From the NCBI GenBank assembly GCA_020639115.1, contig JACKHG010000003.1:62001-126000 (forward strand): a stretch of DNA of 64,000 bases, given 5' to 3'. A program made the position numbers and the translations under genes. This DNA is from Phycisphaerales bacterium (GTDB taxonomy: Bacteria; Planctomycetota; Phycisphaerae; UBA1845). Within the stretch, counting starts at the first letter, position 1, and every line of letters begins with the position of its first letter. The notes under the pieces were generated by a model. That model was given only the letters and a program-made list of their open reading frames with translations. It was not told the DNA's origin and did no database searches. Below, in pieces: positions 36,290 through 44,261 of this stretch.

Positions 36290-39200
36290 TCACTCCACAT
36301 ACTCGGACAGTTCCAGCTCCACGTTGTCGGCGAATCCGTAGTTGTAGTTGCCACCCGTGTCCACAAAGGTGAGCGTGACGGCGGCGTAGGTCGCGCCGGC
36401 CGGCACGAAATCGCGCACCTCCACGGGCAACAGTCCGCTGGTGTTGTCGCGGTCGCGAGACGTCACCTCGGGCAGCGTGAATTCGCCGAGATTCTCCTGG
36501 GCGTCGTTGTAGAAGGTCAGGTCGGCGCCGGCGGCGTCGGTGGCGTCGCGGCTGCCACCGAGAAAAGCGGCGAAGTGAAATTGCACGCGGCCGGCCGCGA
36601 TGCCGTTCCACCAGTCGGAGCTGATCAGGACGGTCTGCTGGAGCTGACTCGTCGGGGAGTTCGGGCCGCCGGCGAAGAGGTACAGGCCGCGGTCATCCGG
36701 CCCGGGATCGGTGAGCGACGGGCCTTCAGCCTCGGCGTTGTAGAGGTAGTTGCGCGGGTCGCCGGTGAGCCGCGTCCATCCTGGGAAATCTCCATCGGAG
36801 TCGCCGGAGTCGTCCTCGGCGCCGGGGTTGAAGATCAGGTTGGGGCTGGTGGCATCGGCTGCGGCGGAGTCCCAGGTGATATCGGCCGTGGCCTCTGCGC
36901 CGGCAGGGCTCAGCCGCAGCGCGTATACCTGGTTGGCGGCAACCTGCGCCAGGCTCAGCCGCTCGCCGCCTCCGCTGGCGACGCCTTCGGCGATGAGCGC
37001 ACTGTCGATGTCGAACAACTCCAGGTGGACGTCCGGCGCCGTGGTGTGCAGCGCACTGAAGACCGGGTCACCGAGAAAGGCGAACACCTCCGGGTAGCGG
37101 ATGACGAACTCGATGGGATCGCCGGGGTGCAGGATGTCGTAGATGCGGTCGTGCAGTTCCAGCGGGAACTTGCGCGGGTCGCCGGTCACGCCGTTGGTCA
37201 GGCGGTACGCGCCCGCGGTCCCGGATACGCGGACCAGGTAGTACTTGTCTGCCTCCAGCCTGACACTGACCGCCTCGGTGAGGCAGCTTTCCCCGGAGGC
37301 ACCGCCCACCAGCGTGCCCTGCGAGTTGTCCGCGTTGAGGTTGTACACGTCGAGGCGGATCGGCGAGTCGTTGTTGTAGACCAGCACTGCCGGGACGGCG
37401 ACCAGGAGCACCGATTCACCCACGCTCGGCGTCACGCCGCGGATGATGTAGAAGTCGACGTCGCTGCCGCTGTGGAGCGTGGCGTCGATGGTCGCCCGGG
37501 GATCGATCGCGACATAACTGAGGAGGCCATTCTTGACGGTCTTGTAGCTCACCAGGTAGCGGGCGGTGATGGTCGAGTCATTCGGTTCGTAGATGTCCGC
37601 GGCGAACGACGCGGTGGTGAAGCCGATGGTGAGGTTGTACGCGTTGACCTCATCGGCATCGAGCGCGAACTGGACGGGCCCGCCGGGCACGCGGTAGGTG
37701 AGGGTGCGCCCCGTGCCGTCGCCCGCGGGTGTGTCGGATACCAGGGCCGGCGCGGTGCACTGGCCGGCGAGGCCGGTGAGGTTGGTGACGTTGAGGTCGC
37801 CGAGTCCCTGCGGGTATTGCAGGCCGAGCGTCATCGTCGCGCCGCCGGGTGAGTCCACGCGGAAGAAATCCCGGTCGCGTGCGTCGATGTTGAGGTTGGG
37901 CGCGCTCACCGGGCCGGAGCCGAGGTCGGTCGGCGCGTCCTCGAGATCGTTGGTCTCGAAGCGGTCGTTGATGATCGCGGAGCCTTCGGCCGCCCGACGG
38001 ACGCAGGCGAGCGCATCGACGCAGCGGGTGGCCAGCCCGACGCCGGGTTGGGATGTTTCGATGAGGATCTGGCTCACCTGGTCGCTGGTGAGGTCGGCGT
38101 TGAGCGCCTTCATCATCGCGACGATGCCAGCCACGAAGGGCGTGGCTGCGCTGGTGCCGCCGAAGCTGGGTTGAGGGGTCTCGGGTCCGTAGGCCTGGGA
38201 AATCGGCAGAGCGTTGCCGCCAGCGTCGAACGTCGGGGGATAGGGCATCGAGGGGATGTTGGTGGGCGCGAAGATGGTCACGCGGCTGCCATAGTTGGAG
38301 TAGCTGGTGATGGTCTTGGCGTTGTCGTTGAGCGCGCCGACGCAGATGACGTGGTCCTCGATGCAGGGGTGGACGAAACTGGGATCGCCGACGTCATACC
38401 CGGCAGCCGGCGCGCCGCGGCCGTTGCCAGCCGCCGCGAGGAACACGACCTTGCTGCCGGCGTCGACCGCGTCGTTGAACGGCGTGTCGTCGCGGTCGTC
38501 GATGCGGCAGGCCTGGTTGCAGTCGCCGCCGAAACTCATCGAGACGACGTCCGCGCCCCAGGCGACTGCCGTACGCACGGCTGCGTTGCGCTGAATCTTC
38601 GTTCCGCCGATCTTGAAGAGCATGGGGTCGGCGACGAGTCCGCCGGTCCCGGCGAATCCGAGGCGGTTGTCGAGGATCCCGGTCGCGACGCTGGTCGAGC
38701 CGGTGCCATGCCAGTAGCAGGGATTTCCGGGGCCGCAGCCCATCGACGTCGGACCGTCGGCGAAGGCGTCGTTGCCGACGAAGTCGTACTGGATGGGCCG
38801 GCCGGGGGCGGGCGGAAAGTCGCTGTTGCTGCCGCGGGCGCGGCCGGCGGTATCGAGCCAGAAGCCGCCGTCGAGAATGGCAACGTGTACCCGGCGCTGG
38901 ATGCCGTGGGCGAAGAGGTACTCCCAGGCGAGGATAACGTTCGACTGGCTGCCGGTAGTGCCGAAGTGGGCGTCGGCGAAGGGATTGTCATAAACGCCGG
39001 GCGCCGTCTGGCGTTCCTGGGAACTCAGGAAGACGCCGATCGCACCGACGGGGAGCGGGACGCTGGCGGTGCTGACGTAGTTGGCGCCCGCCGTGAAGCC
39101 GGCGGCCTTCGCGTCGACGATCTCGGCAAAGGTGTCCATGCCGCCCGCGGAGGTGAATTCCATGCTGCCCGCGAGGCCGACGCTCTGCGCGTTGGCGACG

Positions 39201-39637
39201 AGGTTGTCGAGGTCGGCGCGCTCGAGATTGACGCGCACAAGATACTGCGTGGGGGCGCGCTCGGCGTCGCTCAGGGTGATGCCCAGTTCCGCGGGAGGCT
39301 CGGGAATGGCGTCGTTGCCGATGATCGCGCCGTCGTAGCGGTCCAGGAAGGCCTGCAGGTCGGCAGCGTCCTTTGGCTTGACCAGCACCACGCCCTCGAC
39401 GAAGTCGCTCTGGACGCCGTCCCGGTCGCGCGACGCGCACACCGCGCTCTCGGCGCCGTTGGAATCGACGACGGACGCCTGGACCGGCACCACCGAAGCG
39501 TTCACCGCCGGCACGAAGGGTTGGTCCGGCGTGGCGGTCGGAGTCGGCGATGGCGACGGGGAGGGATTGGGGCTTTCCTGATTGCAGGCCGCCGATACGA
39601 GAAGCAGACCCGCACACGCGAGCGCGCAACGCACCAT
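36290..39637 (-). CDS. Subtilisin-like (S8) serine protease lipoprotein
   Basis: The 1115-residue protein has a lipoprotein signal with lipobox LVSAAC (Cys18), then a Ser/Pro-rich linker. The subtilase triad is Asp256 (HVAILDGGFW), His310 (YWHGTGSTSVA) and Ser496 (FGGTSAATPFVAG), with oxyanion Asn405 (AAAGNGRG). About 600 residues follow with PPC-like beta-sandwich domains and a C-terminal carbohydrate- or protein-binding-like module (ending in NYNYGFADNVELEL). It is expected to be a surface or periplasmic protease. AGGAGG precedes ATG 39637 at good spacing. Autocatalytic processing sites cannot be read. Confidence 0.88.
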   Translation of the reverse strand: MVRCALACAGLLLVSAACNQESPNPSPSPSPTPTATPDQPFVPAVNASVVPVQASVVDSNGAESAVCASRDRDGVQSDFVEGVVLVKPKDAADLQAFLDRYDGAIIGNDAIPEPPAELGITLSDAERAPTQYLVRVNLERADLDNLVANAQSVGLAGSMEFTSAGGMDTFAEIVDAKAAGFTAGANYVSTASVPLPVGAIGVFLSSQERQTAPGVYDNPFADAHFGTTGSQSNVILAWEYLFAHGIQRRVHVAILDGGFWLDTAGRARGSNSDFPPAPGRPIQYDFVGNDAFADGPTSMGCGPGNPCYWHGTGSTSVATGILDNRLGFAGTGGLVADPMLFKIGGTKIQRNAAVRTAVAWGADVVSMSFGGDCNQACRIDDRDDTPFNDAVDAGSKVVFLAAAGNGRGAPAAGYDVGDPSFVHPCIEDHVICVGALNDNAKTITSYSNYGSRVTIFAPTNIPSMPYPPTFDAGGNALPISQAYGPETPQPSFGGTSAATPFVAGIVAMMKALNADLTSDQVSQILIETSQPGVGLATRCVDALACVRRAAEGSAIINDRFETNDLEDAPTDLGSGPVSAPNLNIDARDRDFFRVDSPGGATMTLGLQYPQGLGDLNVTNLTGLAGQCTAPALVSDTPAGDGTGRTLTYRVPGGPVQFALDADEVNAYNLTIGFTTASFAADIYEPNDSTITARYLVSYKTVKNGLLSYVAIDPRATIDATLHSGSDVDFYIIRGVTPSVGESVLLVAVPAVLVYNNDSPIRLDVYNLNADNSQGTLVGGASGESCLTEAVSVRLEADKYYLVRVSGTAGAYRLTNGVTGDPRKFPLELHDRIYDILHPGDPIEFVIRYPEVFAFLGDPVFSALHTTAPDVHLELFDIDSALIAEGVASGGGERLSLAQVAANQVYALRLSPAGAEATADITWDSAAADATSPNLIFNPGAEDDSGDSDGDFPGWTRLTGDPRNYLYNAEAEGPSLTDPGPDDRGLYLFAGGPNSPTSQLQQTVLISSDWWNGIAAGRVQFHFAAFLGGSRDATDAAGADLTFYNDAQENLGEFTLPEVTSRDRDNTSGLLPVEVRDFVPAGATYAAVTLTFVDTGGNYNYGFADNVELELSEYVE

Positions 39638-39767
39638 GAAACGCCTCCTAGGCCCAGGGGAACCGTTCTAGGGAAAAACGCTACGCTGTTGCGATGATGT
39701 TGCTTGACCCGAGTCGCCGGATGCTAGGGGGCGGCAGGCCGCCAGGCAATACCGCCCGTGTAACAAC

Positions 39768-40643
39768 TTACTCCGCCGCGGCAGCAGCGCTGGCGGTTTC
39801 GGCAACCGCGCGGACCAGGGGATCGGCGTCGGCTCGCAGGCGGTCGAGGTTCTGCGGCGTGCGGAACGCCGGGTGCCGGCGGATGATCTCCGCCGCGTAG
39901 AGCCGCACCCACCACGTCGCATCCTCAATCAGCGTCGCGAGTTGCGCGCCGGCAGCCGGCTCGATCTCCGCGGGATCGAGGAAGCCGTTGTCATGTTTCC
40001 AGATGACGTCGGCAATGACGTGCTCGGCCCAGACGAGGCGCTTGAGCCTCGGGTGGTCACGCTCGCCGAGGCGGGTGGCGCGGGTCAGGGTGAGCAGGGC
40101 GGTGCCGGGGTCAGTCGCGAGCATGTGGGCGATGAGGCCGCGGGGCTCGGGGGCGCCGGTGCGGTCGGCGTCGGCGATGAGCGCCCGGTAGCGGGAGAAG
40201 TCGGGGGCGCGGCTGGCGGAGCGGTCCTCGTACGTACCGAGCATGTTGGCCGCTTCGGCGCGGAGGTCAGCGTCGGCCGTGTCGAGCAGCGGCACCAGCG
40301 CGGTCACGACGTCGTCGGCGGGGATCGCGAGTTCGCGGATTACTGCGCCTGCGACCATGCCGCCGCGGGTAGTCTGCGCGTCGCGGGTGAACGCGGCGAG
40401 GTTGCGCAGCAGGGCGGGCCGGTCAGCCGCGTCCAGTGTGCGCACGGACTCGAGGGCGGTTGACCGGGCGCCGGCATCGGGCCCAGCCGCGAGGTCCGCG
40501 AGGGCCGCCTGGGCGGCGGCATCGGGCGTGAACACGTACGGCGCGGCGGATGCGCCCGGAGCGTCGGCGGCGGGGGCCGGCTGGGGAGCAAGTGCGAGCG
40601 TCGCACCCGCCAACATCGTGATCATAGCGTTTATGCGTAGCAC
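39768..40643 (-). CDS. Exported HEAT-repeat protein
   Basis: The 291-residue protein has a signal peptide (about residues 5-25, cleavage near APA-A) and a body of alpha-helical HEAT/armadillo-like repeats, for example around VRTLDAADRPALLRNLAAF and LVPLLDTADADLRAEAANML. No catalytic motif is seen, so it is probably a binding or scaffold protein outside the cytoplasm. The start is GTG 40643 with AAAGGA 9-14 bases upstream, or ATG 40625. It lies between the subtilase gene and the dockerin hydrolase gene on the same strand. Confidence 0.72.
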   Translation of the reverse strand: MLRINAMITMLAGATLALAPQPAPAADAPGASAAPYVFTPDAAAQAALADLAAGPDAGARSTALESVRTLDAADRPALLRNLAAFTRDAQTTRGGMVAGAVIRELAIPADDVVTALVPLLDTADADLRAEAANMLGTYEDRSASRAPDFSRYRALIADADRTGAPEPRGLIAHMLATDPGTALLTLTRATRLGERDHPRLKRLVWAEHVIADVIWKHDNGFLDPAEIEPAAGAQLATLIEDATWWVRLYAAEIIRRHPAFRTPQNLDRLRADADPLVRAVAETASAAAAAE

Positions 40644-40665
40644 GGTCGGTCGTCCTTTCCGCGAG

Positions 40666-42009
40666 TTACCGATTCAGTTGTGCGCCGAGCGTCGATTCGA
40701 TCGCGCTGCGCACCTGCACGTAGTCATCCACGGTGAAGTGGGTCGAGTTCGCACCCCACGCCGTCGTCTCGACGTCGAGGCCGGTCGGCGGCGGGTTCGA
40801 GTTGGGCACGGGTCCGCCGTCGAGGAAGAAATCCTCGAAGAGCGTGCCGTGCTGATAGTGGTTCAGGTGGTAGTCCGTGCTCGGCGGGCGGCGCAGCTCC
40901 TGGCCGACGTCGATGTCGGAGTTGTTCGAGACGCTGTCGACGTAGGACGTGTAGTATATTGTGAAAACGCCCAGGAGGGGGCGGCGCACGTCGAGGCGGT
41001 CGGCGAGGTCGTAGGTGGAGCCGCCGCCGTGGCTGTAGCCGAATATCGCGATGCCGGTGACGCCGCGGTGCAGGATGGCGTCCTCGGCTGCGTCGGAGGC
41101 CGCACCGCTGCCGTCCGCGCCGACGACGTCCTCGTCGTAGAGCAGGGCGTCGTAGCCGGCGCGGTAGAGGGCCTCGCCGACGACGAACGTGCCGGAGTTG
41201 GGATCGACGGGGTAGGACGGCACCTGCCCCTCGCCCCCCAGCACCAGCACGAGGCTGGTGAAGGTGTGGAAGGTGAGCGTGTCCTGCGCGACCGCGGAGG
41301 CGAGCGGCTCGACGGCGAGCGTCGCGGTCCCGTGGTTGGGAGAAGCCCATTCGACCCACAAGGTGCGCTGCGTGTCCTGCGGTCCGAGCGGCACGGCGCC
41401 GGTGCGGTCCGCGGTGAAGGCGATCTCCGTGCCCGGCTGCTTGTCGCGCGTCGTCCAGACGCGCAGCGCGGCAGCGCCGCGCCGCAGGGCGACCGCGGCT
41501 CCGGGCGGATCGACGGTGACGAGCACTTCGATCAGATCGTCCTCGCCAGCCGGGTCATTGTCGCCGGGGGCGTTGATGCGGATACCCGGTCCGTACGTGG
41601 GACTCACCTCGTCGGCGTCCGCCACGGCGATCCGGGCGAGCGGGGCGTAGCCGGCGCCGTTCTGCGGGCGATAGGCGGTGAGGCTGGCTGTGATGGGTTC
41701 TGCGGACGCGCCGGTGCAGGCCGGCGGCATTTCGTCGGAGGAACCCGCGAAGACCAGGGTGAAGAGGGCGTAGTCCGCGAGGTCGACGCCGCCGTCGCCA
41801 TTCATGTCGCTGCACACGCAGTCCTGCGTCGCCGGGGCGGTGCCCATGCACGCGTTGAACGCGGCGAAGTCGTCGAGGTCGACGAACCCGTCGCCGGTGA
41901 TGTCGCCGCACGAGTACGGGCAGGTGATGCCCGCGCAGGCGGCTTGAGCGATCAGCAGCACGCCGGCTGCCACGACGGCGGTCAGCGCGGTCACGCGATG
42001 ATGATTCAT
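40666..42009 (-). CDS. Secreted alpha/beta-hydrolase-like protein with N-terminal dockerin-like domain
   Basis: The 447-residue protein has a signal peptide (residues 1-25) and then two Ca-binding dockerin-like repeats (CGDITGDGFVDLDDF and CSDMNGDGGVDLADY, about residues 33-75) at its N terminus. The C-terminal half has an alpha/beta-hydrolase-like elbow GYSHGGG and later a His in STHFTVDDY. The middle is beta-rich. Dockerin repeats usually sit at C termini, so the order here is uncommon. The substrate is unknown; a lipase or esterase is possible. The start is ATG 42009, preceded by AAGGGG; the 31 residues upstream in frame lack a signal peptide. Confidence 0.75.
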   Translation of the reverse strand: MNHHRVTALTAVVAAGVLLIAQAACAGITCPYSCGDITGDGFVDLDDFAAFNACMGTAPATQDCVCSDMNGDGGVDLADYALFTLVFAGSSDEMPPACTGASAEPITASLTAYRPQNGAGYAPLARIAVADADEVSPTYGPGIRINAPGDNDPAGEDDLIEVLVTVDPPGAAVALRRGAAALRVWTTRDKQPGTEIAFTADRTGAVPLGPQDTQRTLWVEWASPNHGTATLAVEPLASAVAQDTLTFHTFTSLVLVLGGEGQVPSYPVDPNSGTFVVGEALYRAGYDALLYDEDVVGADGSGAASDAAEDAILHRGVTGIAIFGYSHGGGSTYDLADRLDVRRPLLGVFTIYYTSYVDSVSNNSDIDVGQELRRPPSTDYHLNHYQHGTLFEDFFLDGGPVPNSNPPPTGLDVETTAWGANSTHFTVDDYVQVRSAIESTLGAQLNR

Positions 42010-42142
42010 AAGCAAGGATCCCCTTCCGGCTGGCTGCATCCCCCAGCAACCGCTGTTCCCGAGGGCGCCATTATAACCGCCGGAGGTCGCGAAGGGGACC
42101 ATCTTGACGCAGCCATCAGTCGTCCTGTCTGGGCCGCAACGC

Positions 42143-42547
42143 TTACTCCCCTGTCAGGCTCTGGATCAGCCGATAAAGCGGCGCCGTGAGGGCGTACTGG
42201 GCCACGAGCGTCACAGCCATGCTCAGGAGCAGCAGTATCCACGCGGTAACGAGAAGAAGGCGGCGCGTGCAGAACAACGCTGCGGCGGTGGCTGCGAGGG
42301 CGACGAGCGCGGTGGCCGCCGGCAACCAGGGGAAGTGAAAGAGCCCGACGGTGAGCGGGGGCAGCGTCGTATCGAAGTCGGCGAGGACGTCGCGGATGGC
42401 GGGAATGCGGACGAGCGCGAGGTGACAGGTGTGCAACGTGAGCAAAAGCGCGAGGCCTGCGGCGATGCCCGCGGTGAGCCGGTAGGCGAACAGGCTGGTC
42501 CCGGTGCGCGGCGCGTCTGCGCGTTTTGGCTCGGTTGGCGTTTCCAT
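42143..42547 (-). CDS. Small four-helix membrane protein
   Basis: This 134-residue protein has about three to four membrane helices (near residues 22-42, 62-85, 90-115 and 112-130). A DFDTTLPPLTV stretch recalls the loop of GspF-type inner-membrane secretion proteins, but it is far too short to be GspF. Its ATG shares one base with the TGA of the upstream gene (TGATG at 42549-42545), so translation is coupled. The function is unknown, presumably linked to that neighbour. Confidence 0.6.
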   Translation of the reverse strand: METPTEPKRADAPRTGTSLFAYRLTAGIAAGLALLLTLHTCHLALVRIPAIRDVLADFDTTLPPLTVGLFHFPWLPAATALVALAATAAALFCTRRLLLVTAWILLLLSMAVTLVAQYALTAPLYRLIQSLTGE

Positions 42548-43290
42548 CAGGACGTTCTGCCCGTATCCATGCGCCAGCGCTCGTATTCCTCCTGACCGCA
42601 ACGGTACGGCGCTCCGTCGGGCGTTGCAAACCACTCGGCCATGCCGCGCGCGATGCGGCTCGCGATGGCTTCTCCGCGCAGCCAGTCGAGAACCTGTTGC
42701 CGGCGTTCGGGATGCTCCTCCCAAAAGGGCCAGTCCGACCCGTCGAGGCTGAGTTCCGTGCAGATGCATTCGGCGGTCCGCATCCGTGCGACGGCGAGTC
42801 GGTCCATGGCGTCGCACCAGAACGCCAGGAAGTCGGTGAGATCCTCAATGGCCCGGGCGATGGCACCGAGGCATGCACTGAGCGGCGTGGCGTCGGGCGA
42901 CTCGAGCGCATGGCGCCACCATGCGCGCAGGAAGCGCTCGATAGCCTGCTGTTCCCGACGATGCCACGTGCGCCACTCGGCGAATGAGAGTTTGCCCACG
43001 ACGGTCTCGGGGTCGACCGGAAAATCCGACTTCCGGGCCAGCAACTCGAAGATCCGCGGGAGGAAATGCTTGAAGTCGTGGATGGTGCCGAACGTAGTAA
43101 TCGCCTTGAAGGCGTAGAACGCCAGGTCGTCGGGCGTGAGCTGATCGAGCGGTCTGCATGAAATTTGTTGCTGATGGCTTGCATCGACGCAGTGGTCGCA
43201 CGCGACCAGCGGAAACGAGACGCGGTATGGTTCGAACGCGGCATAGAGCTGCCGAACGGCGTCGCGAATGTCGGCAGGAAAATCGGGCAT
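42547..43290 (-). CDS. Conserved hypothetical protein
   Basis: The 247-residue protein is not recognised. It has no signal peptide or membrane segment. The motif ACDHCV (near residues 30-35) and a Trp- and Tyr-rich centre with TTFGTIHDFKHFLPRIFEL are well-formed and look like a folded domain. Residue-level features include several Trp-Arg and Glu-Glu clusters. It overlaps the following membrane-protein gene by one base, so the two are likely expressed together. ATG 43290 is taken; the upstream frame lacks coding character. Confidence 0.6.
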   Translation of the reverse strand: MPDFPADIRDAVRQLYAAFEPYRVSFPLVACDHCVDASHQQQISCRPLDQLTPDDLAFYAFKAITTFGTIHDFKHFLPRIFELLARKSDFPVDPETVVGKLSFAEWRTWHRREQQAIERFLRAWWRHALESPDATPLSACLGAIARAIEDLTDFLAFWCDAMDRLAVARMRTAECICTELSLDGSDWPFWEEHPERRQQVLDWLRGEAIASRIARGMAEWFATPDGAPYRCGQEEYERWRMDTGRTS

Positions 43291-43466
43291 GGGGCGGCTC
43301 CAGACAGACGACTTGGGAGCGTGCGGGAAACTGCAATACAGTATGTCGCGGGCTCGGAGTGGACACAAGTGGCAGGCATCTTGATGGCGGTGAGACCACG
43401 GAAGTCCACCGACCGTAGTCCTGGGCCGGCCATGATTCTGGGTACCGAGGCGCTGTGAGTGCGCGT

Positions 43467-43506
43467 AAAAAAGCAGCCGTCTCCCGGTGGGAGCGAGACG
43501 GCTGCT
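43467..43506 (-). terminator. Rho-independent terminator after the PEP-CTERM gene
   Basis: On the minus strand a 12-base stem (AGCAGCCGTCTC with GAGACGGCTGCT, 11-base loop) is followed by TTTTTT at 43472-43467. It lies about 40 bases beyond the stop codon at 43547. Confidence 0.88.
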
Positions 43507-43546
43507 GAGGAAGCCAGCGAAACTGGCGCGTTGGATTCGGTTCGGG

Positions 43547-44122
43547 TCAGCGCCGGCGGATGAGGACCAGACCGCCGAGCGCGATGAGCGCGAGCGTGCC
43601 CGGCTCGGGGGTTACGGTGATCTGACCGCCGATGTAGGTGACGTCCGCGAACGCACCGACCGGCGGAGGATTCAGCGAGAAGCCTTCGGTGAGGTCGCCC
43701 GTGCCGTTGTCGTCGCTGAGGGTCAGCGCCGTGGTGCCCAGGCCCGCCGGGACGAACGTGACCGTCGCGAGGAGCAGGTCGTCACCCCACAGGGGGCTGG
43801 CTGCCGGCGCCACGAGGGCGGTGAGGGCGTCGCCGTCCGGAGCCGTGGCAGCGTTGAACAGCGCGGTATTGACGCTCACCGCGCTCGCCCAGGAACCGCC
43901 GGACAGATCCACGACCAGATTGTCAAAATCCAGATCGAGCCCCCAGTGGATGATCGCGTCCGCCTGGGGGATATCCGCCACGATGTTGACCGCGACGCTC
44001 GGGTCGGCGATGTCCACCGACTGCACAGCCGGGGTGAGCGCGACGGTGATCGTGGCCCAGGCCGGGCTGGCGAGCGCGAGCCCCAGGGCCACGGCGCAGA
44101 TTGCTGATCGTTGCAAAGTCAT
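43547..44122 (-). CDS. PEP-CTERM sorting-domain protein
   Basis: The 191-residue protein has a signal peptide (residues 1-23) and ends in a PEP-CTERM signal: TPEPGTLAL, a hydrophobic helix, and the basic tail IRRR. This is processed by an exosortase (EpsH/XrtA type), usually with sugar modification at the surface. The body is beta-rich with repeated Asp/Gly loops (DIADPSVAVNIVADI, WGDDLLLATVTF) and has no catalytic motif. AGGAGG lies 9 bases before ATG 44122. A GAATTTCGAAGTTC inverted repeat lies at 44168-44181 upstream. Confidence 0.85.
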   Translation of the reverse strand: MTLQRSAICAVALGLALASPAWATITVALTPAVQSVDIADPSVAVNIVADIPQADAIIHWGLDLDFDNLVVDLSGGSWASAVSVNTALFNAATAPDGDALTALVAPAASPLWGDDLLLATVTFVPAGLGTTALTLSDDNGTGDLTEGFSLNPPPVGAFADVTYIGGQITVTPEPGTLALIALGGLVLIRRR

Positions 44123-44208
44123 CTGAGTACCTCCTGTTGCTCGAGAGAGAGCAGCTTGGCATTAACTGAATTTCGAAGTTCAAAAATCCGACTCGACGGC
44201 ATGACCGG

Positions 44209-44239
44209 GGCGCCGCCGGCCAGGGAAGCCGGCGGCGCC
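44209..44239 (-). terminator. Strong hairpin after the Cys-rich repeat gene
   Basis: GGCGCCGCCGGC and GCCGGCGGCGCC form a 12-base perfect stem with a 7-base loop, about 22 bases past the stop codon at 44262. No immediate T-run follows, so it may be a 3' stability element or a terminator with a distal T-rich region. Confidence 0.45.
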
Positions 44240-44261
44240 GAGGTCCAGGTCGCGCCCACCG

